DNA of 64,000 nt from Cellulosimicrobium terreum. GTDB lineage: Bacteria > Actinomycetota > Actinomycetes > Actinomycetales > Cellulomonadaceae. This document shows positions 17,614 to 27,342 of the stretch, in pieces. Positions within the stretch are counted from its first letter, which is position 1. Every line of letters begins with the position of its first letter. Below the pieces are notes generated by a model, which did not search any database, was not told the DNA's origin, and saw only the letters and a program-made list of their open reading frames with translations. The stretch covers positions 301,715 through 365,714 of the forward strand of contig JACYFD010000006.1 of assembly GCA_014803435.1 (NCBI GenBank), in the 5' to 3' direction. The translations under genes were made by a program, and so were the position numbers.

Positions 17614-19320
17614 TCAGTCGAGCGGCTCGCGCCACCGGGACGTGATGGGCAGGCGGCGGTCGCGACCGAACGCGAGCGCGGTCACCTTGGGGCCTGGCGG
17701 GTACTGGCGCCGCTTCCACTCGGCCCGGTCGACGAGCGTGACGACCTTGTCGACCACCTCGGGGTCGAACCCTCTCGCGAGCAGCTCGGCGCGGCCCTCC
17801 GCGTGCTCGATGTAGGCGTCGAGCACCTCGTCGAGCAGGTCGTAGGGAGGCAGGGAGTCCTGGTCGGTCTGGCCGGGGCGCAGCTCCGCGGAGGGCGGCT
17901 TGGTGATCGACGACTCGGGGATCGGGGGGATCTCGCCCGCGTCGAGAGCGGCGTCGTTCCGCCACCTCGCGAGCGCCCACACGCGAGACTTGTCCACGTC
18001 CTTGAGGGGCGCGAAACCGCCGATGCTCCCGGCGTCGTAGATGGTCGCGTACCCGGTGGCGAGCTCGGACTTGTTGCCCGGCGCGATGACGAGGTGGCCC
18101 TCGCGGTTGGAGATCGCCATGAGCACGACCCCGCGCACCCGCGCCTGCAGGTTCTCCTCCGCGACCCCGTCGAGCGACATCTCGCCCTGGAACGCCGCCA
18201 CCATGGGTGCGATGGGCTGGACCCGGTAGTCCGCACCGAGTCGCTTCGCGAGGTCGGCTGCGTCGTCCTTGCTGTGCTCGGACGAGTAGGTCGAGGGCAT
18301 GGAGACGCCGACGACGTTGGTCCCGCCGATCGCGTCGGCCGCCATCGTGGCGGTCAGCGCCGAGTCGATGCCGCCCGAGAGCCCGAGGGCGACCGAGCGG
18401 AAGCCGTTCTTGCGCACGTACCCGGCGAGGCCGGCCACGCACGCGCGGTAGACCTCCTCGTCGGCGGTGAGCTCGGGGGAGACGGTCCCCCGCGGGGCGG
18501 TGCCGTCGTCGGGCAGGTCCCACACGAGCAGGTCCTCGACGAACCGGGGCGCCCGGGCGACCAGGTCCCCGGCACGGTCGAGGACGAACGAGCCGCCGTC
18601 GAACACGAGGTCGTCCTGCCCGCCCACGAGGTTGACGTACGCCACCGGCGCGTCCACCTCGAGCGCGCGGCGCGCGGTCAGGTCCGTGCGGACGTGCCCC
18701 TTGCCCTCCTCGTAGGGCGAGCCGTTGAGCACGGCGAGCAGGTCGAGCCCGTTGCCGGCCTCGTCGAGGGTCGCCATCTCGGCGACCGGACCCCCGTCCT
18801 GCCAGATGTCCTCGCAGATCGCGATGCCCACCCGTCGCCCGGCGACCTCGACGACGGTCGTGGTCTCGCCGGGCGCGAAGATGCGGAACTCGTCGAACAC
18901 GCCGTAGTTGGGCAGGTGGTGCTTGTCGTAGGCGGCCTGCACGGCGCCGTCGCGCAGCACCACGGCGCGGTTCGTCGGGAGGTCGCGCGGCGACCCGGAC
19001 GCCTCGCGCTCGGCGGCACCAGCGCCGCGCGGGCTCCCGGCCGTGCCCACGGTGCCCAGCACCACGGTGGTCCCGCCGAGACCCTCGGCCGCGAGCTGCG
19101 CCGCGACGTCGGCGGCGGCGTCCCAGGCCGCGCGGCGGAACGACGCACGCAGCGCGAGGTCCTCGATCGGGTACCCCGTGAGCGTCATCTCCGGGAAGAC
19201 GACCAGCTCGGCACCCGCGGCAGCGGCCTGTCGGGTGCGTTCCAGGACGAGGGCGGCGTTGCCCTCGAGGTCGCCCACGCACGTGTCGACCTGTGCCAGC
19301 GCGACGCGCAGATCAGCCAT
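17614..19320 (-). CDS. nadE: Glutamine-dependent NAD+ synthase
   Basis: 568-aa two-domain enzyme. The N-terminal nitrilase-type glutaminase (MADLRVALAQVDTCVG; FPEMTLTGYP with its Glu; KHHLPNYGVFDE with Lys; AICEDIWQ with Cys) supplies ammonia. The C-terminal synthetase domain carries the ATP loop LGLSGGIDSALTA and later DKSRVWALARWRND. It amidates nicotinic acid adenine dinucleotide. This glutamine-dependent form differs in size from the 680-aa mycobacterial type. ATG 19320 follows TAGGCT (minus strand, 19328-19333) by 7 bases. It diverges from glnA2 across about 127 bp. nadA is also in this window, about 37 kb away. Confidence 0.95.
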   Translation of the reverse strand: MADLRVALAQVDTCVGDLEGNAALVLERTRQAAAAGAELVVFPEMTLTGYPIEDLALRASFRRAAWDAAADVAAQLAAEGLGGTTVVLGTVGTAGSPRGAGAAEREASGSPRDLPTNRAVVLRDGAVQAAYDKHHLPNYGVFDEFRIFAPGETTTVVEVAGRRVGIAICEDIWQDGGPVAEMATLDEAGNGLDLLAVLNGSPYEEGKGHVRTDLTARRALEVDAPVAYVNLVGGQDDLVFDGGSFVLDRAGDLVARAPRFVEDLLVWDLPDDGTAPRGTVSPELTADEEVYRACVAGLAGYVRKNGFRSVALGLSGGIDSALTATMAADAIGGTNVVGVSMPSTYSSEHSKDDAADLAKRLGADYRVQPIAPMVAAFQGEMSLDGVAEENLQARVRGVVLMAISNREGHLVIAPGNKSELATGYATIYDAGSIGGFAPLKDVDKSRVWALARWRNDAALDAGEIPPIPESSITKPPSAELRPGQTDQDSLPPYDLLDEVLDAYIEHAEGRAELLARGFDPEVVDKVVTLVDRAEWKRRQYPPGPKVTALAFGRDRRLPITSRWREPLD

Positions 19321-19447
19321 GCCGCCCAGCCTAGGGGACTGCGCACCGGGAGTGGTGAGCCGCGCACGACGGCGAACGAGACACCTGTCACGTCCGCGCC
19401 TCGGTCCGTGTCACCCATTCGTCACACGGATCAGGCAGGATGGGCCC

Positions 19448-20785
19448 ATGGACAGGCAGCAGGAGTTCGTGCTCCGCACGGTCGAGGAGCGCGACATCCG
19501 CTTCATCCGGCTCTGGTTCACCGACGTGCTCGGGATGCTGAAGTCGGTGGCGGTCGCACCGGCGGAGCTCGAGTCCGCCTTCTCCGAGGGCATCGGGTTC
19601 GACGGGAGCTCGATCGAGGGGCTCACCCGGGTCTACGAGGCGGACATGATCGCCAAGCCCGACCCCACGACGTTCCAGGTGCTCCCGTGGCGCGGTGAGC
19701 GCCACGGCACGGCGCGCATGTTCTGCGACATCCTCACGCCCGACGGCGAACCGTCGCTCGCGGACTCGCGGAACGTCCTCAAGCGCGCGCTCGCCAAGGC
19801 CGGCGACAAGGGCTTCACGTTCTACACGCACCCCGAGGTCGAGTTCTACCTGTTCAACCAGCCGGCAGACGCCGACTCGCCCCTCGTGCCGGTGGACCAG
19901 GGCGGATACTTCGACCACCTCGCCCGGGGGTCGACGCACGACTTCCGTCGCGCGGCGATCACGATGCTCGAGTCGATGGGCATCTCGGTGGAGTTCTCCC
20001 ACCACGAGGCCGGACCGGGGCAGAACGAGATCGACCTGCGCTACGCCGACGCGCTGACGACCGCCGACAACCTCATGACCTTCCGCACGGTCGTCAAGGA
20101 GGTCGCGCTCGAGCAGGGCGTGTTCGCGTCGTTCATGCCCAAGCCGATGGCCGACCAGCCGGGCTCGGGCATGCACACCCACATGTCGCTGTTCGAGGGT
20201 GACCGCAACGCGTTCCACGAGCCGGGTGCGCAGTTCGAGCTCTCGAAGACCGCCCGCCAGTTCATCTCGGGCCTCCTGGTCCACGCGGCGGAGATCACGG
20301 CGATCACCAACCAGTACGTCAACTCGTACAAGCGGCTGTGGGGCGGCGCGGAGGCGCCGAGCTACGTCTGCTGGGGCCACAACAACCGGTCCGCGCTCGT
20401 GCGCGTGCCCATGTACAAGCCGGGCAAGGGCAACTCGAGCCGGGTGGAGTACCGCGCGCTCGACTCGGCCGCCAACCCGTACCTCGCGTTCGCCGTCGTG
20501 CTCGCGGCGGGGATGAAGGGCATCGAGGAGGGCTACGACATCCCCGAGGCCACCGAGGACGACGTGTGGGAGCTGACGGACGCGGAGCGTCGCGCGCTCG
20601 GCATCAAGCCGCTCCCGCAGTCGCTCGACGCCGCCATCTCCGTGATGGAGACGTCGGAGCTCGTCGCCGAGACCCTGGGCGAGCACGTGTTCGACTTCGT
20701 GCTGCGCAACAAGCGCCGCGAGTGGGACGACTACCGCGCCCAGGTCACGCCGTTCGAGCTGAAGCGGTTCCTCCAGGTCTTGTGA
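19448..20785 (+). CDS. glnA2: Glutamine synthetase, GlnA2 type
   Basis: 445-aa class I synthetase of the shorter, non-adenylylated actinobacterial branch. Active-site segments: GFDGSSIEGLTRV, THPEVEFYLFN, HHEAGPGQNEIDLRYA, SGMHTHMSLFEGD (GlnA1 has MHSHQSLW) and [17 protein letters not shown]. At the position where adenylylated enzymes have a tyrosine in DLYELPPEE, this protein has Trp374 (DDVWELTDAER), so GlnE should not modify it. ATG 19448 lies 6 bases after CAGGAT and lacks an SD. Its stop overlaps the GTG of glnE, so GlnA2 and the adenylyltransferase are cotranscribed, as in mycobacteria and streptomycetes. Confidence 0.93.
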   Translation: MDRQQEFVLRTVEERDIRFIRLWFTDVLGMLKSVAVAPAELESAFSEGIGFDGSSIEGLTRVYEADMIAKPDPTTFQVLPWRGERHGTARMFCDILTPDGEPSLADSRNVLKRALAKAGDKGFTFYTHPEVEFYLFNQPADADSPLVPVDQGGYFDHLARGSTHDFRRAAITMLESMGISVEFSHHEAGPGQNEIDLRYADALTTADNLMTFRTVVKEVALEQGVFASFMPKPMADQPGSGMHTHMSLFEGDRNAFHEPGAQFELSKTARQFISGLLVHAAEITAITNQYVNSYKRLWGGAEAPSYVCWGHNNRSALVRVPMYKPGKGNSSRVEYRALDSAANPYLAFAVVLAAGMKGIEEGYDIPEATEDDVWELTDAERRALGIKPLPQSLDAAISVMETSELVAETLGEHVFDFVLRNKRREWDDYRAQVTPFELKRFLQVL

Positions 20786-23700
20786 GCTCCTCGACGTCGA
20801 GGTCGGGCGGTCTGGCCGGCGGCCGCCGCCCGACCGTCACGAGCCGCCTCGCGCGGCACGGGTTCGCCGACATCACCCGGTCGGCGGGCCTGCTCGACGA
20901 CGCCGACCTCGCCCGCCTTCTCGACCGTCCGGGCAGCGACCGGGGTGAGGCGTCGGAGGAGGACCTGCTCGCCGCGTTCGGCGGTTGTGCGGACCCCGAC
21001 CTCGCGCTGCTGCAGGTGGTACGGCTCGCGTCGTCCGTGCTGCGCGACGAGACGCACGCGGCCCTGGCGCGGGAGTTCCTCGTGCCGGGCGCGCCACGCG
21101 ACCGGCTCCTCGCCGTGCTGGGGGCGTCGGTCGCGCTGGGCGACGACGTGGTCCGGCGTCCCGAGCTCCTGCGCCTGCTCGCCGACACGACGTCGGGCAC
21201 CGGGGTCGACGCCCGGGAGGTCCGGGCGGAGGCGCTGCGCGCCGTCGGCGCCGATCCGGACGCGGCCGTGCCCGTCGCCGCAGAGCCCGGCCCGGCGACC
21301 GTCGACCGGCTCCGTCGCTCCTACCGGGAGAGGCTCCTGCGGATCGCGGCGAGCGACCTGACGTTCGCCGACCCGCTGTCCCGGATGCCAGGCGTCGGTG
21401 CGGCGCTCGCCGACCTCGCCGCGGCGGCGCTCGAGGGTGCGCTCGCCGTCGCGCGCAGCGAGCTCGACGACCACGGCGCGGGGGTCCGCCTGGCCGTGAT
21501 CGGCATGGGCAAGTGCGGGGCCCGCGAGCTCAACTACGTCTCCGACGTCGACGTGATCTACGTCGCCGAGCCGGTCGACGGGTACGACGAGTCGTACTCG
21601 AGCAGCGTGGGTGCACGGCTGGCGACAGGTCTCGCCCGGGTGTGCTCCGGGACGTCGGGCGAGCCGGCGCTGTGGCCGGTCGACGCCGCGCTGCGCCCCG
21701 AGGGCAAGCAGGGCCAGCTCGTGCGCACGCTCGCGAGCCACGTCGCCTACTACGAGCGCTGGGCCAAGACCTGGGAGTTCCAGGCACTGCTCAAGGCGCG
21801 GGCGCTCGCCGGGGACCGTGAGCTCGGCCACGCGTACGAGGAGGCGATCTCCCCGTTCGTCTGGGCGGCGGTGGGTCGCGACAACTTCGTCGAGGACTCC
21901 CAGGCGATGCGCCGCCGCGTGGAGGACAACGTCCCCGCGGCCGAGGCCGACCAGCAGCTCAAGCTCGGCAAGGGCGGCCTGCGGGACGTGGAGTTCACCG
22001 TCCAGCTGCTGCAGCTCGTGCACGGCCGCGCCGACGAGTCGATCCGTAGCCGCGGGACCCTCACCGCGCTCGCCGAGCTCGCCGCCGGGGGGTACGTCGG
22101 GCGGGAGCACGCCGCCCGGCTGGGCGTCTGCTACCGGTTCCTGCGCGCGCTCGAGCACCGGATCCAGCTCGTCCGGCTGCGTCGCACGCACCTGGTCCCG
22201 ACGGACGACGACGAGCTGCGTCGGCTCGCCCGTTCCCTCGGGATGCGGGCAGAGGGCGCCCAGGGCCTGGTCGAGCGATGGCGCACCACCCGGCGCGAGG
22301 TGCGGGCGCTGCACGAGGAGCTGTTCTACCGGCCGCTCCTGCCCGCGATGGCCCAGCTCTCGACCGACGAGGTGAGCCTGGCGCCCGAGGCCGCCAAGGC
22401 CCGCTTCGCGGCGATCGGGTACCGCGACCCGACCGGGGCGATGCGCCACGTCACCGCGCTGACCGAGGGCGTGACCCGCCGGGCCGCGATCCAGCGCCAG
22501 CTCCTGCCGGTCATGCTCGGCTGGTTCGCCGAGGGTGCAGACCCGGACGCCGGGCTGCTCGGTTTCCGCACGCTCTCGGAGAAGCTCGGCGCCACGCACT
22601 GGTACCTCCAGCTGCTGCGAGATTCCGGATCCGCGGCCGCGCGGCTCGCGCACCTGCTGTCGAGCTCTCGCTACCTGTCGGACGCGATGGCCCGCTCGCC
22701 CGAGTCGGTGCGGTGGCTCGCGTCCGCGAGCGACCTCGAGCCACGCGGAGAGCACCGACTCGTCGCCGAGGCCGACGCCATCCTCACCCGGGCGCAGGAC
22801 GCGGAACCCGCGACCGTGAGCCTGCGCGCGCTGCGTCGCCGTGAGCTCGCGCGGACGGGCGCCGGGGAGCTGCTCGGGCTGGTCCCGCACGTCCGGGCGG
22901 CTCGCAGCATCTCGGACGCGGCCGACGTGGTGCTCGTCGGCGGGCTCCGGATCGCGGAGTTCGTCGCCCGCGGGGAGCTCGGGTACGACGCGCAGGAGCC
23001 CGCGTCGGCCCCCGCACGGCTGCTCGTCGTCGCCATGGGTCGACTCGGGGGCCGCGAGATGGGCTACGGCTCGGACGCCGACGTCATGTTCGTCCACGAG
23101 CCGGTCGACGGGGCGAGCGACACCGACGCGCAGGCCTACGCCAGCGGGGTGGCCACACGGTTGCGGCAGCTGCTCTCCGCCGTCGGGCCGGAGCCCGCGC
23201 TGCCCGTGGACGCGGACCTGCGGCCCGAGGGCCGCAACGGCCCGCTCGTGCGCTCGCTCGCCTCCTACGGCGAGTACTACCACCGTTGGTCGAGCATCTG
23301 GGAGGCGCAGGCGCTGCTCCGCGCCCGGCCCGCAGCCGGCGACCTGGATGGTCTCGGTGCGGCGTTCGACGCGATGATCGACCCGGTCCGCTACCCCCCG
23401 GGCGGCCTGGACGCCGGTCAGCTGCGGGAGGTACGACGCATCAAGGCCCGCGTCGAGTCGGAGCGGCTGCCGCGCGGCGTCGAGGCGTCGCGGCACCTCA
23501 AGCTCGGCCGCGGTGGAGTGGCCGACGTCGAGTGGGTCGTCCAGCTCCTGCAGCTCCAGCACGCGCACGAGCTGGCAGGGCTCCGCACGACGTCGACCGT
23601 GGACGCGCTCGCCGCGGCGGTCGAGGCGGACCTGGTCACGACCGACGACGCCGAGGTGCTGGGCGAGGCCTGGCACCTCGCGTCCCGCCTGCGCAGCGCT

Positions 23701-23895
23701 CTCGTGCTGTGGTCCGGACGGTCCGGAGGCACGGGCGCCGACGTGCTCCCGCACGACCGGCAGGCGCTCTACGGCCTCGCGCGCGTTCTCGACCTCGACG
23801 GCGTCGACACGGGCGCGGAGCTCGAGGACCTCTACCTGCGTACCGCGCGCCGGGCCCGGGCGGTCATGGAACCGCTGTTCTACGGCGAGGACTGA
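20782..23895 (+). CDS. glnE: Bifunctional glutamine synthetase adenylyltransferase/deadenylylase
   Basis: 1037 aa with two nucleotidyltransferase halves. The N-terminal deadenylylase has GMGKCGARELNYVSDVDV (Gly241 onward); the C-terminal adenylylase has AMGRLGGREMGYGSDADVMF (Met752 near its start). Each is followed by the expected helical segments (KLGKGGLRDVEFTVQLLQL and KLGRGGVADVEWVVQLLQL). It modifies the tyrosine of GlnA1 according to nitrogen status. The GTG at 20782 overlaps the glnA2 stop. No PII or GlnD gene is nearby. Downstream comes an inverted repeat and then a monooxygenase gene, not glnA1 directly as in mycobacteria. Confidence 0.96.
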   Translation: MSSSTSRSGGLAGGRRPTVTSRLARHGFADITRSAGLLDDADLARLLDRPGSDRGEASEEDLLAAFGGCADPDLALLQVVRLASSVLRDETHAALAREFLVPGAPRDRLLAVLGASVALGDDVVRRPELLRLLADTTSGTGVDAREVRAEALRAVGADPDAAVPVAAEPGPATVDRLRRSYRERLLRIAASDLTFADPLSRMPGVGAALADLAAAALEGALAVARSELDDHGAGVRLAVIGMGKCGARELNYVSDVDVIYVAEPVDGYDESYSSSVGARLATGLARVCSGTSGEPALWPVDAALRPEGKQGQLVRTLASHVAYYERWAKTWEFQALLKARALAGDRELGHAYEEAISPFVWAAVGRDNFVEDSQAMRRRVEDNVPAAEADQQLKLGKGGLRDVEFTVQLLQLVHGRADESIRSRGTLTALAELAAGGYVGREHAARLGVCYRFLRALEHRIQLVRLRRTHLVPTDDDELRRLARSLGMRAEGAQGLVERWRTTRREVRALHEELFYRPLLPAMAQLSTDEVSLAPEAAKARFAAIGYRDPTGAMRHVTALTEGVTRRAAIQRQLLPVMLGWFAEGADPDAGLLGFRTLSEKLGATHWYLQLLRDSGSAAARLAHLLSSSRYLSDAMARSPESVRWLASASDLEPRGEHRLVAEADAILTRAQDAEPATVSLRALRRRELARTGAGELLGLVPHVRAARSISDAADVVLVGGLRIAEFVARGELGYDAQEPASAPARLLVVAMGRLGGREMGYGSDADVMFVHEPVDGASDTDAQAYASGVATRLRQLLSAVGPEPALPVDADLRPEGRNGPLVRSLASYGEYYHRWSSIWEAQALLRARPAAGDLDGLGAAFDAMIDPVRYPPGGLDAGQLREVRRIKARVESERLPRGVEASRHLKLGRGGVADVEWVVQLLQLQHAHELAGLRTTSTVDALAAAVEADLVTTDDAEVLGEAWHLASRLRSALVLWSGRSGGTGADVLPHDRQALYGLARVLDLDGVDTGAELEDLYLRTARRARAVMEPLFYGED

Positions 23896-23961
23896 CCGTC
23901 GCCGCGGGCGACGTTCCTGGCGCTGCGGGCACGCACGTGTCACCGTGTACCGCGACGCCGT

Positions 23962-23993
23962 GGGCGGCCCCGGCATCTCGCCCTGGGCCGCCC
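23962..23993 (+). terminator. Inverted repeat between glnE and the monooxygenase gene
   Basis: GGGCGGCCC (23962-23970) and GGGCCGCCC (23985-23993) can pair around a 14-base loop. No T-run follows. It may terminate the glnA2-glnE transcript or sit in the leader of the monooxygenase mRNA, 22 bases before its ATG. Confidence 0.45.
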
Positions 23994-24015
23994 GCCTGAC
24001 GAGGGGGAGAAGTCC

Positions 24016-25707
24016 ATGGGCGACACCACGAGCGCCGGGCACGAGACGTACGACGCGATCGTGATCGGAGCCGGCTACTCCGGCCTGGCGATGCTCCACC
24101 ACCTGCGCGAGACCGGGCTGTCCACGCTCGTCGTCGACGGCGCGGACGGTGTCGGCGGGACGTGGTGGGCGAACCGCTACCCCGGGGTGCGGACCGACTC
24201 GGAGTACTCCGCGTACGCGTTCTCGTTCTCCACCGCGGTGCGTGACGAGTGGGAGTGGACCGAGCAGTACCCGCGCGGCGAGGAGATCCTCGCCTACCTC
24301 GAGTTCGTCGCCGACCGGCTCGACCTGCACCGCGACATCCGGCTGAGCACCACCGTCGAGCGTGCCGAGCACTCGGACGTCACGAACCTGTGGACCCTCA
24401 CCCTCACGGACGGGACCCGGCTGCGGGCGACCTACCTCGTGTCGGCGACGGGCTTGCTCTCGCGCCCCGTGCTCCCCGACATCCCCGGACTCGAGACGTT
24501 CGCCGGGCAGGCATACCACTCGGCCCGCTGGCCGCACGAGGGCGTGGACGTGTCCGGGCAGCGCGTGGGACTGATCGGCGTCGGGGCGTCGGGGATCCAG
24601 ATGCTGCCGGAGCTCGCGGCCCAGGCCGCTCACGTCACGGTCTTCCAGCGCACCCCGAACTACGTCGTCCAGACGACGAACCCCGCGGTGACCGCGACCG
24701 AGCTCGCCTGGCTGCGCGAGAACTACGACGCGGTCTTCGAGCGTGCGGCCAGGCACCCGTTCGGGGTGCCGATGGAGATCCCCACGAGCTCCGCGCTCGA
24801 CGTCGACGCCGACGAGCGTCGTCGCGTGTTCGAGTCGAAGTGGGAGGCCGGCGGGTTCCACTTCGCCATGGAGTGCTTCACCGACCTTCTCTCGAGCCCC
24901 GAGGCGAGCGAGCTCGCGTCCGAGTTCATCCGCACCAAGATCCGCGAGCTCGTCGTCGACCCGCGCACCGCCGACACGCTGTGCCCGACGACGTACTCGT
25001 TCATGGGCAAGCGCCCGCCGACCGGTCACGGCTACTACGAGGCCTACAACCGGGACAACGTCGAGCTCGTCGACGTGCTCGCGTCCCCGATCACGCAGAT
25101 CACCCCGCGGGGCGTCGTCGTCGACGGCGTCGAGCACGAGGTCGACGTCCTCGTGCTCGCCACGGGCTTCGACGCGATGACAGGCGCGCTGACGGCCATC
25201 GACGTCGTGGGCCGGGAGGGCGTCACGCTGCGCGACCGCTGGTGCCGGGACGGGCTGCTGACGTACCTGGGGATCTCGGTCCACGGGTTCCCGAACCTGT
25301 TCATGTCCGTCGGGCCGCAGACCCCGCTGTCCAACCTGCCGGTGCCGATCCAGCGCGGGTCGCAGTGGCTGGCCCGCGCGCTGTCGTTCGCGCGGGAGAA
25401 CGGCGTGGAGCAGCTCGAGGCGACGCGCGAGGCCGAGGACTGGTGGCGCGCAGAGACCGAGCGCGCTGGGCACGCCACGGTCATGTACGCGGAAGGGCGC
25501 AAGGCGGGCGCCTGGTTCCTCGGCGGCAACGTCCCGGGCAAGCGTGAGGAGATGGCGGTGTACCTGGGCGGTGGGCACGTCTACCAGGACTACTGCGCCG
25601 AGGTCGAGGCGGAGGACTACGCCGGGCTCCGGCCGGCGTCGGCGCTGCCGTCGGCCCACGTGCCGACAGGTGCTCCCGAGCTCGCGGTCGCCGCGACAGC
25701 GGGCTGA
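24016..25707 (+). CDS. Flavin-dependent monooxygenase, Baeyer-Villiger type I
   Basis: 563-aa FAD/NADPH enzyme. The FAD Rossmann motif is IVIGAGYSGLAMLHHLRE, followed by GVGGTWWANRYPGVRTD; the NADPH motif is VGLIGVGASGIQ. Between them lies the Baeyer-Villiger fingerprint FAGQAYHSARWP (Phe162, Gly164, His168, Trp172, Pro173). The later ATGFD motif (LVLATGFDAMTG) is present. Such enzymes insert oxygen next to a ketone carbonyl; the substrate is unknown. ATG 24016 has the SD GAGGGGGAG about 5 bases upstream. The gene separates glnE from glnA1, which are usually neighbours; codon use matches the surroundings, so any transfer is old. Confidence 0.9.
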   Translation: MGDTTSAGHETYDAIVIGAGYSGLAMLHHLRETGLSTLVVDGADGVGGTWWANRYPGVRTDSEYSAYAFSFSTAVRDEWEWTEQYPRGEEILAYLEFVADRLDLHRDIRLSTTVERAEHSDVTNLWTLTLTDGTRLRATYLVSATGLLSRPVLPDIPGLETFAGQAYHSARWPHEGVDVSGQRVGLIGVGASGIQMLPELAAQAAHVTVFQRTPNYVVQTTNPAVTATELAWLRENYDAVFERAARHPFGVPMEIPTSSALDVDADERRRVFESKWEAGGFHFAMECFTDLLSSPEASELASEFIRTKIRELVVDPRTADTLCPTTYSFMGKRPPTGHGYYEAYNRDNVELVDVLASPITQITPRGVVVDGVEHEVDVLVLATGFDAMTGALTAIDVVGREGVTLRDRWCRDGLLTYLGISVHGFPNLFMSVGPQTPLSNLPVPIQRGSQWLARALSFARENGVEQLEATREAEDWWRAETERAGHATVMYAEGRKAGAWFLGGNVPGKREEMAVYLGGGHVYQDYCAEVEAEDYAGLRPASALPSAHVPTGAPELAVAATAG

Positions 25708-25742
25708 CCCGCCACCGTCCGCTCGGGCTCGCACGGGACGAG

Positions 25743-25781
25743 GAAGGCCCCGAACCCCCCAGACGGGGATTCGGGGCCTTC
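25743..25781. terminator. Bidirectional hairpin terminator between the monooxygenase gene and glnA1
   Basis: A perfect 12-bp stem, GAAGGCCCCGAA (25743-25754) with TTCGGGGCCTTC (25770-25781), plus an inner CCCC/GGGG pair. It lies between convergent genes and suits both strands. Confidence 0.85.
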
Positions 25782-25795
25782 GAGCGACGACAGGA

Positions 25796-27220
25796 TCAGA
25801 TGTCGTAGTAGAGCTCGAACTCGTGAGGGTGCGGGCGCAGACGGATCGGGTCGATCTCGTTGCTGCGCTTGTAGTCGATCCACGTCTCGATGAGGTCCGG
25901 CGTGAAGACGTCGCCCTGCGTGAGGAACTCGTGGTCGGCCTCGAGGTTGTCCAGCGCCTCGGCGAGCGAGCCGGGGACCTGCGCGATCTGCGCGTGCTCC
26001 TCAGGCGGCAGCTCGTAGAGGTCCTTGTCGATCGGCTCCGGCGGCTCGATGCGGTTCTTGATGCCGTCGATGCCGGCGAGCAGCTGGGCGGCGAACGCGA
26101 GGTACGGGTTGGCCGACGGGTCCGGCACGCGGAACTCGACGCGCTTGGCACCGGCGGACGAACCGGTCACCGGGATGCGGATGCACGCGGAGCGGTTGCG
26201 GGCCGAGTAGACCAGGTTGACCGGAGCCTCGTAGCCCGGCACCAGGCGGTGGTAGGAGTTCACCGACGGGTTGGTGAACGCGAGCAGCGACGGGGCGTGC
26301 TTGAGCAGACCACCGATGTACCAGCGCGCGATGTCGGAGAGACCGCCGTAGCCCTTCTCGTCGAAGAACAGCGGCTTGCCGTCCTTCCAGAGGGACTGGT
26401 GCGAGTGCATGCCCGAGCCGTTGTCACCGAAGATCGGCTTCGGCATGAACGTGACCGACTTGCCGGCCTCGAAGCCCACGTTGCGGATGACGTACTTGAA
26501 CTTCATCAGGTCGTCGGCCGCGTGCAGCAGGGTGTTGAAGCGGTAGTTGATCTCCTGCTGGCCGGCAGTGCCCACCTCGTGGTGCGCGCGCTCGACGTCG
26601 AGACCGACCTCGCCGAGGGAGGCGACCATGTCGTCGCGCAGGTCCGCGAAGCGGTCCGACGGCGAGACGGGGAAGTAGCCGCCCTTGTAGCGCGTCTTGT
26701 ACGCGAGGTTGCCACCCTCCTCCTCACGACCGGTGTTCCACGCCGCCTCGACCGAGTCGAGGTAGTAGAAGCTCGAGTGCTGGTTCGTCGCGAAGCGGGC
26801 CTCGTCGAAGACGTAGAACTCGGCCTCGGGCGCGAAGAACGCCGTGTCCGCGATGCCGGTCGAGCGCAGGTACGCCTCGGCCTTGGCCGCGATGTTGCGG
26901 GGGTCGCGCGAGTACGGCTCGCCCGTGAACGGGTCGACGATGGAGAAGTTCACGACGAGCGTCTTGTGCTTGCGGAACGGGTCCACGAACGCGGTCTTGA
27001 CGTCCGGCACGAGCTTCATGTCCGACTCGTGGATCGCCTGGAACCCGCGGATCGACGATCCGTCGAACATCAGGCCGTCCTCGAAGGCGGCCTCGTCGAA
27101 CTGTGCGACGGGGATGTTGAAGTGCTGCATGATGCCGGGCAGGTCGCAGAACCGGACGTCGACGAACTCGACGCCTTCGTTCCGCGTGAAGGCGATTGCC
27201 TCCTCCGCGCTGTTGAACAT
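25796..27220 (-). CDS. glnA1: Glutamine synthetase type I, adenylylatable
   Basis: 474-aa main ammonia-assimilating enzyme (glutamate + ammonia + ATP to glutamine). Motifs: [65 protein letters not shown] and [17 protein letters not shown]. Tyr402 in [11 protein letters not shown] matches the tyrosine adenylylated by GlnE. ATG 27220 has the SD AAGGAG about 8 bases upstream. The upstream region holds a four-box GlnR-type operator (27305-27342), so transcription probably rises under nitrogen limitation, while activity is tuned by adenylylation. A strong terminator follows the gene. Confidence 0.97.
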   Translation of the reverse strand: MFNSAEEAIAFTRNEGVEFVDVRFCDLPGIMQHFNIPVAQFDEAAFEDGLMFDGSSIRGFQAIHESDMKLVPDVKTAFVDPFRKHKTLVVNFSIVDPFTGEPYSRDPRNIAAKAEAYLRSTGIADTAFFAPEAEFYVFDEARFATNQHSSFYYLDSVEAAWNTGREEEGGNLAYKTRYKGGYFPVSPSDRFADLRDDMVASLGEVGLDVERAHHEVGTAGQQEINYRFNTLLHAADDLMKFKYVIRNVGFEAGKSVTFMPKPIFGDNGSGMHSHQSLWKDGKPLFFDEKGYGGLSDIARWYIGGLLKHAPSLLAFTNPSVNSYHRLVPGYEAPVNLVYSARNRSACIRIPVTGSSAGAKRVEFRVPDPSANPYLAFAAQLLAGIDGIKNRIEPPEPIDKDLYELPPEEHAQIAQVPGSLAEALDNLEADHEFLTQGDVFTPDLIETWIDYKRSNEIDPIRLRPHPHEFELYYDI

Positions 27221-27304
27221 CCGTTTGCTCCTTGATCGGGTGGTGCCGTCGGACTGCGCGGCGTCGAGCCGCTGACGTGGCGCACACGAACTTAGGCCGC
27301 GGCG

Positions 27305-27342
27305 GTTTCCTCGCCGTGTACCTGTTGTTTCGGTCGTGTTAC
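27305..27342 (-). promoter_or_regulatory. Putative GlnR operator upstream of glnA1
   Basis: Read on the minus strand the site is GTAAC-n6-GAAAC-n6-TACAC-n6-GAAAC. Plus-strand positions are GTTAC 27338-27342, GTTTC 27327-27331, GTGTA 27316-27320 and GTTTC 27305-27309. The 11-bp spacing of all four boxes matches the known actinobacterial GlnR pattern (alternating GTnAC and GAAAC boxes); only the third box deviates. It lies 85-122 bp before the glnA1 start. Confidence 0.75.

Noticed and set aside
19330..19447. Possible GlnR operator upstream of glnA2
   Set aside because: Several GTCAC elements occur, but no GAAAC partners at 6-bp gaps, so it fails the pattern seen before glnA1.
20731..26151. 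Minus-strand open frame of about 1800 codons opposite glnE and the monooxygenase gene
   Set aside because: It is the antisense shadow of two well-supported genes, low-complexity and Arg/Ala/Gly-rich, with no recognisable domain.
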